Source: CAYNEI01 sp964396185 (GTDB taxonomy: Archaea; Thermoplasmatota; SW-10-69-26). Taken from it: 14,299 bases of DNA. Shown one piece after another: positions 1-8,419 of the stretch; positions within the stretch are counted from its first letter, which is position 1, and each line of letters opens with the position of its first letter. Location of the stretch: the NCBI GenBank assembly GCA_964396185.1, contig CAYNEI010000057.1, positions 1 to 14,299 of the forward strand, in the 5' to 3' direction. A program made the position numbers and the translations under genes. The notes beneath the pieces were generated by a model. That model worked only from the letters and a program-made list of their open reading frames with translations. It ran no database searches and was not told the origin of the DNA.

Positions 1-1
1 G

Positions 2-601
2 GACGGCAACGCGGCCGTCGTCACAGTCCGGGGCACGAGCGGCGGTCTGCAGGACACCGGCTGCGCCGGAGCCCCAGTCGATGCCAGCACGCCTGACGAT
101 GCCACGTGCTTGTCCGTCTCCGTGGCCGCGGACCTCGACCAGGACGGGGATGCTGGTGCTGACGAGGCCGTCTCCATCGCCTGCCTGGCTGATGGGCCCG
201 AGTGCATCGCTGCCAACCCCTACCTCGTCCACCACATCACCTTGACCACCGAGCCCACCGAGGACCGCGACGCGATGGCGCCCACGGTGACCATCACCGA
301 GTCCTCGCCAGATGGGCACACCCTGCTCGGCGACCACAGCATCCGCCTGTGCGTGCCCGACGACGCCGACGAGCCCACTGATCCGGATGTGCTCCGGGCG
401 AAGGGATGTATCGACGATATGGATGAGGATGGCCGGTGGCTCGATGAGGAGCTTCTCTTCTGCTCGGATCCGACGGACCCGGGTTCCACCGAACCCCCGG
501 AGAACTACCCCGAAGATTGCTGGCCCGCGAACCGAGCCGGGCCCGCAGAGGACCTCGCTACCGCCATCCTCGCGGACGCACTGGCCATCCTAGGCCTTTG
601 A
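2..601 (+). CDS. Cys-rich acidic secreted-type protein, 5' end missing
   Basis: The frame is open from the left edge to the TGA at 599-601, leaving 199 residues without a visible start. The first in-window TTG (110) lies inside continuous coding-like sequence, so the real start is outside the window. The product is rich in Asp, Glu, Pro and Thr and has eight Cys, an even number consistent with disulfides in an extracytoplasmic protein. Examples are TGCAG, ATCLS, FCSD and EDCW. Acidic DxDxD-type runs such as DLDQDGDAGAD could bind calcium. No membrane segment or sorting tail is visible at the C-terminus. I do not recognise a family. The secreted Ig-repeat protein downstream suggests a surface-protein neighbourhood; this role is inference. 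Confidence 0.6.
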   Translation, partial: DGNAAVVTVRGTSGGLQDTGCAGAPVDASTPDDATCLSVSVAADLDQDGDAGADEAVSIACLADGPECIAANPYLVHHITLTTEPTEDRDAMAPTVTITESSPDGHTLLGDHSIRLCVPDDADEPTDPDVLRAKGCIDDMDEDGRWLDEELLFCSDPTDPGSTEPPENYPEDCWPANRAGPAEDLATAILADALAILGL

Positions 602-721
602 GGCCGTCCCAACCCGCAGACCCACTGAGGCTCTTCGACGTCTACATCTTTCTCCGTCTGGCATGCACACGGCGCCGATTTTGACGCCAGAACCTCCTCT
701 CGCGGCGCTTCGAGGGGGTCG

Positions 722-731
722 CCTTTAAGTG
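722..731 (+). promoter_or_regulatory. TATA-like box upstream of the AbrB / surface-protein pair
   Basis: CTTTAAGT follows GGTCGC in otherwise GC-rich intergenic DNA and is the best TATA candidate between 602 and 823. Transcription would start near 750. That gives a leader of about 70 bases before the preferred ATG at 824, or about 20 before an alternative GTG at 770. The rest of 602-721 shows only a short pyrimidine-rich tract (about 646-655). Confidence 0.4.
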
Positions 732-823
732 CCCATGGGTGTCTGTGCCATCTCCGCGGTGCCCGAAGGGTGAGCTTGGTTCACCTGACAGGCAGCGTGA
801 GGGAACCGTTGGGAGCTAGAGGC

Positions 824-1006
824 ATGGAGTTCGTACGACGAGTCTACGAGAATGCGAAGGTAACCATCCCGAAGGAGCTCCGCGAGCTCCACGGGATCGA
901 GAACGGCGACTACGTCAAGCTCCAGATCATGGACGTCATCCGCAAGGAGGACGTCCCGGTCAACGGCGAGCACGGCTCCAACGGGGCCTCCAAGGAGGAG
1001 GCGTGA
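824..1006 (+). CDS. Small SpoVT-AbrB family DNA-binding regulator
   Basis: This 60-residue protein consists almost entirely of one swapped-hairpin AbrB domain. Residues 1-35 carry the typical pattern, with RRVYENAKVTIPKELRELHG followed by IENGDYVKL. AbrB proteins act as dimers that bind operator DNA through paired beta-hairpins. The Glu- and Lys-rich tail (about 42-60) looks disordered. I chose ATG 824 because the domain normally begins here. A GTG at 770 would add 18 residues unlike the family. The stop codon overlaps the GTG of the next gene (GTGA at 1003-1006), so the two are probably translated together. The regulator may control the large surface protein; this is inferred from linkage only. 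Confidence 0.8.
   Translation: MEFVRRVYENAKVTIPKELRELHGIENGDYVKLQIMDVIRKEDVPVNGEHGSNGASKEEA
992..1000 (+). promoter_or_regulatory. Shine-Dalgarno for the large surface protein
   Basis: AAGGAGGAG lies inside the last codons of the AbrB gene, 4-5 bases before GTG 1003 and about 10 bases before ATG 1009. Either could be the start, and the protein differs by only two residues. Confidence 0.6.
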
Positions 1007-4000
1007 ACATGACAGGGAACAAACGGCTGGCTCTCCTCGTCGTCGCCACTTTCGCCCTGGCAGCGCTGGCACCCATGGTCGATGCAGGGCACCAGGCGGA
1101 CCCTCCGCCAACCGCGGAGATCATCTCCACCACGCCCACGAGCCCCATGCAGGCGCTCTCCGTCGGTGATGATCTGGAGACCGTGATCGACGTGGTCACG
1201 CACATCGACGGCATGGAAAGGGTCACCATCCGCGCCCTGGACGCTTTCACGGTCAACCAGAGCGGGACGAGCGGCCCAGAAGACTACACGATGAACCCCG
1301 GCGACGATGATGTGGTATTCACCGGGATGGATTCGGGGACAGCGATCAAGACCTTCACCGTCGCCTGGACAGCCACCGCCGATATCCCAGCGAGCGCATC
1401 GTACCAGGAGCTTAGCTTCGAGGTCACCGTCAACCACGTCACGACCCCACCGAACCCACCTACTTCACCCCGAGCCGTCGATGCCGAGGATCGACCCATC
1501 GTAGACGCCCAGCCGCCCTCGACGACAGCCACTGTGGCGCCCGTCTCGCCGGATGGCGACAACGGGTGGTACACGGCCCAACCCGAGATCTCCCTGATCG
1601 TCACAGACAACGTCGACGCGAGCCCCACGATCGAGTACAGGATCGACGGCGGTACGTGGACCGAATACGTTGCCCCATTCACGGTCCCCGAAGGGCAGGG
1701 TGTGACCGTCGAGGCCCGCGCCACGGACGAGGCTGGCAACGTGGAGGCGCCTGCGATCGACGTGGGCACGTTCGATGTCGACACCACGAACCCCGTTGTC
1801 TCGGTCTCTGGCATCCCTTCGACCCCAGTGAACGTGGCCCCCGAGCTGGACGTGACTGTTGACGAAGACCATCCGAGCTCAACCGAGTGCGAGATCCAGC
1901 ACCAGGATGCCGGGACGCCCACGGACGAGGGCGACTGCAGCACGGCGCCATGGACGCCGACTGTCGGGCCAGACGGGACCTACACGGTACGCGTCAAGCA
2001 CACCGACCAGGCCGGCAACGAGGCCGTGACGACGGACACCTTCGCGCTGGACGCGACGGATCCAATCGTGACGATCACAGGGCTACCCGATGACCCCGTG
2101 GACAGCCCACCCACCTTGACGGTCACTATCGATGAGACCCACAAAGCCGCCACGACGTGTTCCGTGAACGGCGTTGACGAGACCCCGGCCGATTGCGAGG
2201 GGACATGGACGCCGTCTGTGGACGGTGACGGGACCTATGGACTGACGGTCGAGCACACCGACGGGGCCGGCAACACAGACGAGGCGACGGGGTCGTTCGT
2301 GCTGGACACGACGGACCCGGTGGTCACCATCGACGGGTTGCCGGCCGGACCGGTGGCTACTGCGCCGGAGCTGACGGTCACCATCGCGGAGGACCACCCA
2401 GGCACAACGACGTGCTTGGTGAACGATGCCGAGGAGACGCCTGCGGACTGTGAAGGCACCTGGACACCGACCGTGGCTGGCGACGGGACCTACGCACTCG
2501 AGGTTTCCCACACCGACGAGGCTGGCAACCAGATCGTGGAGACCGGCTCCTTCGTGCTCGACTCGACGGACCCGGTGGTCACGATTACGGGCCTGCCTTC
2601 GGATCCTGTGGACAGTGCACCCACCTTGACGGTCACCCTTGACGAGGACAACCCACACGAGACCATCTGCTCCATCGATGGAGCCCCCGTGGGCGACTGT
2701 ACAGGGAGCTGGGATCTGGCGAGCGAGGACGCCATCGACGGTGATGGCACGTACGAGCTCAAGGTCGTGCACACCGACGCGGCCGGCAACGCGGCCAGCG
2801 ACTCCGGCTCTTTCACCCTCGACACCTCCGGCCCCACCGTGAGCTTGACCCGGACGACGCTTACCGACGCGGGCGCCGTGGTCTCCGAGGCGCCGAGCTT
2901 CGACGTCTCGGTCGAGGATACCAACCCTGGCACAACGACGTGCTCGGTCAACGGTGCCGATGTCGGGGACTGCACGGGCACGTGGACGCCTTCGACCAGC
3001 AGTGGCGATGGCCTCTACGAGCTGACGGTCGAGCACACCGATGCCGCTGGCAACACAGATGAGGCCACCGCCTCGTTCGTGCTGGATACAACCGACCCCA
3101 TCCTTACACTTGAGGCTCCCACCGATCGCTCCACCTTCCGTGGCGGGCTTCCGGTGCGGGGATCGGTGGACGAGGCCAACCTCGATCAGGTGACCATCAT
3201 CCTGGACGGTGGCCAGCCTCGCGTCATCGAGACCGACGACGCAGGTAGCTTCGACACGCGCATCGATCTGGTCTCCGGGAAGTACACCGTGGTCGTGACG
3301 GCCACGGATGCTGGAGGCCGATCCACATCGAGCGCCGAGCTGAACGTCCAGATCGACGCGAACCCGCCGCGGCGGACGAGCGGTTTCTCAAGCGACTCCG
3401 GGTCGTCTGACGACTCATCGAGCTCCAGCGACATCACCGACTCGAGCCCCGACCCCGCTGGGATCGAGCTGGCTGCTCGCAGCGGGTGGATCACCGAGGC
3501 ACCGTTCACGCCCTCCGTGTCTGCTGATGGGGCGTACGAGTGGCGCCTGGGCGACGGGGCCTGGCGCGTTGCCCCCATCACGGTGCCCGAGGGCGTCCAC
3601 GACGTGAGCGCGCGATTGGTCGGAAGCTCGGAGACCGTCGAGCGCACCTACCGCGTGGACGCAACACCCCCCACCCTGGACATCTCCCTCTCCCCGGACC
3701 CCGCTGGCGCGATCTCCAGCGAGCCGGTCACCGTGCTGGCCGACGCCTCGGATGCCATCAGTGGCGTCGAGCAGGTCGACGTCCGCGTCGACGATGGCCC
3801 CTGGCAGCCCCTCGATGGCTTCGTGCTGGATGGCGAGGTGGACCACGAGCTCACCGTTAGAGCCATGGACGTAGCCGGGAACGCGGCCGAGGCCACGACA
3901 TCCGTGCGCGTGGACACCGTGGGGCCCCTCATCGAGGCCCCCGACCTGCTGGCCCTGGGCCAGGAGCTCGTGCTCACGGTCACCGATGGGCTCAGCGGCG

Positions 4001-4611
4001 TGGATCAAGTGGTCCTCACAGGGCCTGACGGGCTCGATCTCGAGGCCTCACCCCGCGCCGACCAGGCTTGGATCGTCGAGGACGTCGCTGGCCTTGCCGG
4101 CCTGGACGAGGTGACCGTGACGGCCACCGACGGCGTGGGCCACAGCTCCTCGCTGGTCCTACCGGTGGGTCTCCCAGACACCGACGACGTCGAGGAGGAC
4201 GAGGCCCTTGAGGAACTCGAGGCAGACGATCCCGAGGCGACGTTCAACATCCACTCCATCGTCGTCTCCCCCACCGACCCCGAGCCGAGCCAGACCGTCC
4301 GCGTGACCGCCATCGCCAGTGGAGTGGCATCTGGCCGCCTCCTGCTGGTCGACGCCGACGGCGAGCGTATCGACATCGGTGCGTTCACGGTCGAGGACGG
4401 CAAGCTCACTGGCGAAGGTGAGGCCCCAGGGCCAGGCAGCTACGATGTGGTCTTCGAGCTGGTCACCGTCGACGGAGAGAGCGTGGAGCACGCTGACGGT
4501 AGCATCGTCGTTGAAGGGGACGAGAGCCAGGGCGTGCCCGGTGCAGGCCCCGCCGTGGCGGTCCTGCTGTTGGCCGGGCTCGGAGCCCTCGTTCAGGTCC
4601 GGCGGCACTGA
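1003..4611 (+). CDS. Large secreted Ig-repeat surface protein with PGF-CTERM-like anchor
   Basis: The product has 1202 residues. Residues 1-29 form a signal peptide: basic NKR, a hydrophobic LALLVVATFALAALAPM core and likely cleavage after VDA. Residues 165-260 form a beta-rich module ending in the bacterial-Ig signature TDEAGN. Residues 260-694 hold five 85-90 residue Ig-like repeats, each opening with a D(T/A/S)T(D/N)P-type motif and closing with TD.AGN. Each repeat has one Cys pair (296/312, 386/398, 471/483, 556/566, 647/657). Further Ig-like modules follow, with a Ser/Asp-rich linker at 793-816. The C-terminus has a short motif (VPGAGP), a hydrophobic stretch (about 1183-1198) and basic RRH. 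This matches the tripartite layout of archaeosortase substrates such as PGF-CTERM proteins. It is probably a cell-surface adhesin or S-layer-associated protein; its ligand is unknown. Confidence 0.85.
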   Translation: MNMTGNKRLALLVVATFALAALAPMVDAGHQADPPPTAEIISTTPTSPMQALSVGDDLETVIDVVTHIDGMERVTIRALDAFTVNQSGTSGPEDYTMNPGDDDVVFTGMDSGTAIKTFTVAWTATADIPASASYQELSFEVTVNHVTTPPNPPTSPRAVDAEDRPIVDAQPPSTTATVAPVSPDGDNGWYTAQPEISLIVTDNVDASPTIEYRIDGGTWTEYVAPFTVPEGQGVTVEARATDEAGNVEAPAIDVGTFDVDTTNPVVSVSGIPSTPVNVAPELDVTVDEDHPSSTECEIQHQDAGTPTDEGDCSTAPWTPTVGPDGTYTVRVKHTDQAGNEAVTTDTFALDATDPIVTITGLPDDPVDSPPTLTVTIDETHKAATTCSVNGVDETPADCEGTWTPSVDGDGTYGLTVEHTDGAGNTDEATGSFVLDTTDPVVTIDGLPAGPVATAPELTVTIAEDHPGTTTCLVNDAEETPADCEGTWTPTVAGDGTYALEVSHTDEAGNQIVETGSFVLDSTDPVVTITGLPSDPVDSAPTLTVTLDEDNPHETICSIDGAPVGDCTGSWDLASEDAIDGDGTYELKVVHTDAAGNAASDSGSFTLDTSGPTVSLTRTTLTDAGAVVSEAPSFDVSVEDTNPGTTTCSVNGADVGDCTGTWTPSTSSGDGLYELTVEHTDAAGNTDEATASFVLDTTDPILTLEAPTDRSTFRGGLPVRGSVDEANLDQVTIILDGGQPRVIETDDAGSFDTRIDLVSGKYTVVVTATDAGGRSTSSAELNVQIDANPPRRTSGFSSDSGSSDDSSSSSDITDSSPDPAGIELAARSGWITEAPFTPSVSADGAYEWRLGDGAWRVAPITVPEGVHDVSARLVGSSETVERTYRVDATPPTLDISLSPDPAGAISSEPVTVLADASDAISGVEQVDVRVDDGPWQPLDGFVLDGEVDHELTVRAMDVAGNAAEATTSVRVDTVGPLIEAPDLLALGQELVLTVTDGLSGVDQVVLTGPDGLDLEASPRADQAWIVEDVAGLAGLDEVTVTATDGVGHSSSLVLPVGLPDTDDVEEDEALEELEADDPEATFNIHSIVVSPTDPEPSQTVRVTAIASGVASGRLLLVDADGERIDIGAFTVEDGKLTGEGEAPGPGSYDVVFELVTVDGESVEHADGSIVVEGDESQGVPGAGPAVAVLLLAGLGALVQVRRH
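1780..3084 (+). repeat. Five tandem in-frame Ig-like repeats, 255-270 bp each
   Basis: The repeats begin at residues 260, 350, 435, 520 and about 607 of the surface protein. Lines such as GTGCTGGACACGACGGACCC recur with small changes. The repeats diverge at the DNA level but keep the paired cysteines, the TD.AGN turn and a DGDGTY-like strand, as expected for old internal duplication under selection. Confidence 0.75.
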
Positions 4612-4743
4612 TCTCGCACCGGTGCGCTGCGTCACGGGGCACCGGGCGGTCAGACCGCTGCGGGGCCTGACGGGTCGACGTCATCGGCGCCGCATCCCAC
4701 GCCTGGGTGGGCGGACACCTCGGTCGATCGTCACGCTGTCAGC
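4612..4743. other. Convergent intergenic region
   Basis: This 132-base spacer lies between two genes that end towards each other. It holds a perfect 12-base palindrome CGCACCGGTGCG (4615-4626) right after the plus-strand stop. It also holds a CCCAC/GTGGG stem (4696-4700 with 4707-4711). Neither is followed by a T tract, so I do not call a clear terminator. Confidence 0.4.
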
Positions 4744-6456
4744 TCAGACGGGTGGCGCCGTCACGCTGCAGTCCGAGAGCACGCACCACTCGGAGGTGTC
4801 GACGTCGCCCTCGGTGCCATCACCGATGGTCAAGTCCGACATCAGGGTCCCTGTGGGCGCATTCCAGTAGTTCTGCGTGGCGTCCAAGGTGCCCGTGCCG
4901 TCGTTCAAGACGCCGACATCGTTGCCGTCGAACGCGCTCAGGTGCACGGAGACGCTCCCGGCTTCAGGGGTTCCTGGGAAGTTGTCGAACAGGCCAAGAC
5001 CCACATCGTTCCCCGAGAACGTCGAGTCCTGGATCTGGATGTCGGTGAACCCGTCGTACTGGAGGTAGACGCCAGCGCCCTCGTTCGAGAACGTGGAACC
5101 GGTGACGAGCACGTTGTCCACGGTCTCTGTGCCAGGTGCGTAGAGGGCGAGCCCGCCCCACGCGTTGGCATCCGTGGTCACGGTGTCGAGGGTCACGGAT
5201 GCACCGTTGCGCACCGCGATGCCGTTGCCTCCGTTCTCTGTGGCTTCCACGTCGGTGATCTGGGCGTTGTCGACGGTGTTCAGGTCCAAGCCGGTGCTGC
5301 CGCTTTGGGAGACGTGCACGTCCTCGACGGTGAACCCGTCGATGTGGGATGCCTTGATCCCGTAGTCGTCGCTGCCGAGCAGCGTGAACCCTTCCAGGGT
5401 GAGATCATCCCCGCTTCTCACATCGATGCTTCGAACGGATGCGCTAGAGGCGTCGATGGTGACGTCGTCGCTGCCGGCCCCAACGAGGGAGAAGCCGTTC
5501 AAGCCGACGATTTCGAGGGTCTCCTCATACGTTCCCGGGCCGACGAGCACGGAGTCACCGTCAGAGGCCGCATCGATGGCCGGCTGGATAGCCTCGAACC
5601 CTCGGAGGTTGTCGAGCCCGTGCCAGTGTGCCTCGTAGTCCTGGACGGTGAGGCCAGGCCCAACGTCGGATTGCCCGTAGTTGAAGCTGTTGTAGAAGAC
5701 CTCGCCCACCGTCACCGAAGGCTCGAGCCAGGAGACATCGTCCACCGGGAGGTCCACGGTGATCAGATCCTCGCCATCCATGGCGAACGTGTACTCCTGT
5801 GCGTCGACATCGAGGGAGATCGTGAGCGTCACCCAATCCCCGTACTCGACATCGGCGTCGAGATCGATCCAATTGTGTCCGGAAACCCAGACACGCCACC
5901 GGTCGTCGGCCTCGAACTGGTCGGCACCCTCGTTGAATGCCGCCGTCGTGAACTCGAAGATCCCCCATCCTTCGCTCCGGTCGCCGCCGTCGGCTGGGGC
6001 GGCATCGTACCCGGCTGCCCATACACCTGCGCGGACCGGCGTGCCCTGCCAGGCTTCGTCCACGTAGAGATCCGTCTCTATCACGTGACCGACATCCTTC
6101 TCAGTGCGGATCCCTTCCGTCCGCCAGAACGCGCTATCGTCGGCCTGGCTGGAATCGATCCCCAGTTCCAGGACGTCGGTGCGATCCTCGAACGAAACTG
6201 ATCCCCAGCCAGCAGTGGGCTCGGTTCGATCGGGGACCCAGTTGTCGTCGAGCTCCTGCTGCGTGAAGTCAAGGCTTTGTTGGAGCAGTACGGTGTCTGC
6301 GGGGGCCGTTTCGTCTGCGGCAACGGACGGGGCTAGACCCGCGATGGCCAAGCTGAACCCGGCCACCATGATCAGCGCCAGACAGAGGGCGCGCATCTTC
6401 TCGTTCAAGTACGATCGCTTACGCTGTATATTCGATGTTGGAGTTTGGTCTCTCAT
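4744..6456 (-). CDS. Secreted protein with ConA-like domain and right-handed beta-helix
   Basis: The product has 570 residues. A basic N-terminal segment (1-21) precedes a hydrophobic core (about 22-42) and a likely signal cleavage after SVAA. Residues 52-275 resemble a concanavalin A/LamG-like beta-sandwich (FTTAAFNEG, WVTLTISLDVDAQEYTFAMD). Residues 285-535 are a parallel beta-helix of the NosD/pectate-lyase type. It starts with IQPAIDAASDGDSVLVGPG, continues with turns such as ENGGNGIAVRNG, and ends with the usual NYW. The tail has two Cys (558, 563) but no membrane segment or sorting motif, so the protein may be released. Beta-helix proteins of this kind often bind or cut polysaccharide; catalytic residues cannot be assigned. 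Start 6456 was chosen for its strong ribosome site and TATA box. A second ATG at 6396 would give a conventional shorter signal peptide. Confidence 0.8.
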   Translation of the reverse strand: MRDQTPTSNIQRKRSYLNEKMRALCLALIMVAGFSLAIAGLAPSVAADETAPADTVLLQQSLDFTQQELDDNWVPDRTEPTAGWGSVSFEDRTDVLELGIDSSQADDSAFWRTEGIRTEKDVGHVIETDLYVDEAWQGTPVRAGVWAAGYDAAPADGGDRSEGWGIFEFTTAAFNEGADQFEADDRWRVWVSGHNWIDLDADVEYGDWVTLTISLDVDAQEYTFAMDGEDLITVDLPVDDVSWLEPSVTVGEVFYNSFNYGQSDVGPGLTVQDYEAHWHGLDNLRGFEAIQPAIDAASDGDSVLVGPGTYEETLEIVGLNGFSLVGAGSDDVTIDASSASVRSIDVRSGDDLTLEGFTLLGSDDYGIKASHIDGFTVEDVHVSQSGSTGLDLNTVDNAQITDVEATENGGNGIAVRNGASVTLDTVTTDANAWGGLALYAPGTETVDNVLVTGSTFSNEGAGVYLQYDGFTDIQIQDSTFSGNDVGLGLFDNFPGTPEAGSVSVHLSAFDGNDVGVLNDGTGTLDATQNYWNAPTGTLMSDLTIGDGTEGDVDTSEWCVLSDCSVTAPPV

Positions 6457-6462
6457 TTCCTT

Positions 6463-6467
6463 CCTCC
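6463..6467 (-). promoter_or_regulatory. Strong Shine-Dalgarno deciding start 6456
   Basis: On the minus strand GGGAGGAAGGAA precedes ATG 6456, with six bases between GGAGG and the ATG. The downstream ATG at 6396 has only GAACGAGAAG before it. This favours the longer n-region. Confidence 0.7.
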
Positions 6468-6490
6468 CATGGGGGCGAGCGGTCGACACC

Positions 6491-6497
6491 TTTAAAA
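6491..6497 (-). promoter_or_regulatory. TATA box for the beta-helix gene
   Basis: TTTTAAA on the minus strand is centred 38 bases before ATG 6456. A start point 25-27 bases downstream gives a leader of about 12 bases that just includes the GGAGG site. Confidence 0.6.
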
Positions 6498-6599
6498 CTC
6501 TTCCCGGTACCAATCCCGCGTCCGTGTGGGGCATGTCGATGATGGGGTTTCCATGGTCGAGACCGGCAGGATCGAGCCGGTCGTGCACAACCCCGTCGT

Positions 6600-6930
6600 C
6601 ACCCCGTTTTGAGCCCGGCACAACCAGATGGCGTGCAGCTGAACGAACGCGACCACGCAGCAGGCCAACCATGCGATCCATGGCCCGGCGATCTGGCTCT
6701 AAGGGCACCCGGTGCAAGTCTGGATGATAGACCTCTTTGCGCGAGCGTTCCCGGGAGATCCGGGACGCCTCCTCTTCGTCTCGGGTTTCGAGGGCGTGAT
6801 CGCGAACCCACTTGGCTCCGGCCTCCCGATCCACATCCGTACCGTGTTCGATGAGCAGCCGCGCTTTCCGGTGCGTGGGCGCGCGGGGCACGTCGGCCTC
6901 TTGCTCCCAGTGCTTGTTGGATCGTTTCAC
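6600..6930 (-). other. Coding-like open frame, possible gene or gene remnant
   Basis: From GTG 6930 a minus-strand frame runs without a stop into the beta-helix gene. Its first ~105 codons look protein-like: many Glu, Arg, Asp and His residues (for example ALETRDEEEASRISRERS), AT-rich second positions and GC-rich third positions. GGTGA lies just before the GTG. There is no stop of its own, and the later part runs over the next gene's promoter. It could therefore be a 3'-truncated remnant, a gene with its stop lost, or chance in GC-rich DNA. I recognise no family. Confidence 0.3.
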
Positions 6931-7215
6931 TCGTCACCGGTTGGACTGTTGGTGCGTGTGGGTCGTATCCTATCACCTTACAGCCGCGATCCCCTCGCCG
7001 CGGGTTCCTCCCTCGAGAGCGTGGCTAGCGGCCAAGCCGCGGCCCCTTGCCGGGCGCGACCCTGGCTCCGGTGCCACCTTGGGGGAGACTCTACGACTGT
7101 TCCACCAAAACCCTCATATAGGTCTCGGGCAGGTTGTGTAGCTACGACGCCCCTGCGCCGTGCGGGTTCGGCAACACCTCGTTTCTCGGCCATGGGCGTC
7201 TACCCTTCTCCTCAT
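6931..7215. other. Intergenic stretch without a supported gene
   Basis: I find no convincing gene or structural RNA here. A minus-strand TATA-like CCTATATGA (7114-7122) is the only strong AT-rich element. A 71-residue minus-strand frame (6978-7193) has low-complexity Arg/Ala-rich composition and no close ribosome site, so I do not call it. A GCGGC/GCCGC stem lies at 7028-7040. Confidence 0.4.
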
Positions 7216-7236
7216 AGCATCGGCTCTGCCGATGCT
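7216..7236 (-). terminator. Hairpin at the NAD kinase stop codon
   Basis: AGCATCGGC (7216-7224) and GCCGATGCT (7228-7236) form a perfect 9-bp stem with a 3-base loop. It touches the TAA (7236-7238). No T tract follows, so it may be a 3'-end stabiliser or processing signal rather than a classical terminator. Confidence 0.5.
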
Positions 7237-8369
7237 TAGCGCACCGGCAACCGCGTGCGGAACCCCGGCCCGGTCAGCACGTCCATCCTGGCCGGCTTGC
7301 TGGCATCCAGGCCAGCATCCCCCGTGTCCACACGGAGCTCATCGAGCCCGCGCAGCTTCTCGCTCGTGGCCAGCACACGGAGTCGCTCCCAGCCGAGCCG
7401 GCCGAGCAGGCCCGGGCTGAGCTGCTGGTTGCCTCGCCCGATGATGAAGCCCTGGCCGCCGATGGGGGAGACGAGCAGGAGCGCGTCCTCTGGCACCTCC
7501 TCCAGTTGCCGGGCGGTCACGTCCTGACCGATGAGCTCTCCTGTGCCCTTCTCGTCCATCGCGAGCACATCTACGCCTAGCAAGCTGCCCTCTCCGGCGA
7601 GCGCGCGCTTGACGGCCAGCATCGTGGAGCCCGGACCGATCACCATCGTGGATCCCGGCTTGGCGAGCTCGCGGGCCGCTTCGACCACGCCCTCAAGCGT
7701 GCCTCCTGGCTCGGCCTTGCTGGCCTGGATCGCCTCGTGCACAGGCACCAGGAGGCTGGAGAGCGTCGCCGGCTCCAGCGCTCCGGCACGCAAGGCTGCC
7801 TCATCGATCTCCACCACCTCGCGCTCTTCGGCCTCGACGAAGCCCGCCAGGTAACCCGTGGCCACCGCTGCCCCCTCTTCGGGGGTCTGGGCGAACACCG
7901 CGCTGTTCATCTTCACCCCGCTCGGGATGCCAAGGCAAGCCAGCTCGTGGTCGATGGCCTCGGCGATGTCCAGCGCGGTCCCATCACCACCGACGAACGC
8001 GATCAACGGGACACCCGCCTCCATCATGGCCCGGGCGGCCTGGCGGGTGTCCTGGGCCGTGGTCGGCTCCTCGATGTCGACGAGCACTTGGGCTTGCAGG
8101 CCGGCTTCCCGGCAGGCGTGCTCACCCATGGGTCCAGCGCACGTGACGACCTCCACCATGCGAGCCAAGCCCTGGAGGAAGCGAACGGCTCGGTCGTGGG
8201 CCACGGGCCTCGCACCCCGCTGGCGGGCCTCGTCGAGGACACCGTCGGTGCCCTTGAGCGCCACCGCGCCGCCCATGCCTGCGATGGGGTTGACGATGAA
8301 CCCGAGGCGCGGGCTCGGGGCCTCGGAGACGCCTTCAGCGTCCGGGGTCGGTTCGCGGGCAGCGGCCAC
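7236..8369 (-). CDS. ATP-NAD kinase family protein (COG3199 type)
   Basis: The product has 377 residues, within the usual range for archaeal members. Family landmarks are NPIAGMGGAVALKGTDG (27-43), the nucleotide-binding GGDGTA (127-132) and GIPSGVKMNSAVFA (147-160). The C-terminal half carries GPGSTM and IGGQGFIIGRGNQQ-type glycine loops. The family fold is that of NAD and diacylglycerol kinases; the predicted reaction is phosphorylation of NAD to NADP using ATP or polyphosphate. Some COG3199 members may have other substrates. The GTG start at 8369 is preceded by GGTG, and no ATG precedes the first conserved block. The gene lies 38 bases after the nucleotidyltransferase gene, with a hairpin between them, so cotranscription is uncertain. 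Confidence 0.85.
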   Translation of the reverse strand: MAAAREPTPDAEGVSEAPSPRLGFIVNPIAGMGGAVALKGTDGVLDEARQRGARPVAHDRAVRFLQGLARMVEVVTCAGPMGEHACREAGLQAQVLVDIEEPTTAQDTRQAARAMMEAGVPLIAFVGGDGTALDIAEAIDHELACLGIPSGVKMNSAVFAQTPEEGAAVATGYLAGFVEAEEREVVEIDEAALRAGALEPATLSSLLVPVHEAIQASKAEPGGTLEGVVEAARELAKPGSTMVIGPGSTMLAVKRALAGEGSLLGVDVLAMDEKGTGELIGQDVTARQLEEVPEDALLLVSPIGGQGFIIGRGNQQLSPGLLGRLGWERLRVLATSEKLRGLDELRVDTGDAGLDASKPARMDVLTGPGFRTRLPVR

Positions 8370-8403
8370 GCACCGGCTAGGGCAGATGGGGGAGAAGAAG
8401 GTT

Positions 8404-8419
8404 GGGCTTAGCCAAGCCC
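8404..8419 (-). terminator. Hairpin over the MntA-like stop, followed by pyrimidine tract
   Basis: GGGCTT (8404-8409) pairs with AAGCCC (8414-8419) across a 4-base loop and includes the TAA of the MntA-like gene. On the minus strand it is followed by CCTTCTTCTCCCCC, a pyrimidine-rich tract as expected for archaeal termination. Confidence 0.45.

Noticed and set aside
2083..3036. A 317-codon minus-strand open frame
   Set aside because: It is antisense to the Ig-like repeats, and its repeated pattern only mirrors them.
4942..6201. A 419-codon plus-strand open frame
   Set aside because: Wholly antisense to the beta-helix protein, whose domains and signal peptide are clear.
6978..7193. A 71-residue minus-strand frame starting at ATG 7193
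   Set aside because: Arg/Ala/Pro-rich composition, no close ribosome site, and no recognisable domain; likely chance in GC-rich DNA.
7020..7200. Possible tRNA suggested by GGGTTCGGCAAC
   Set aside because: No acceptor or anticodon stem could be matched around it.
6712..7239. A 175-codon plus-strand frame
   Set aside because: Its first part is antisense to a more coding-like minus frame, and the later part has the composition of random GC-rich DNA.
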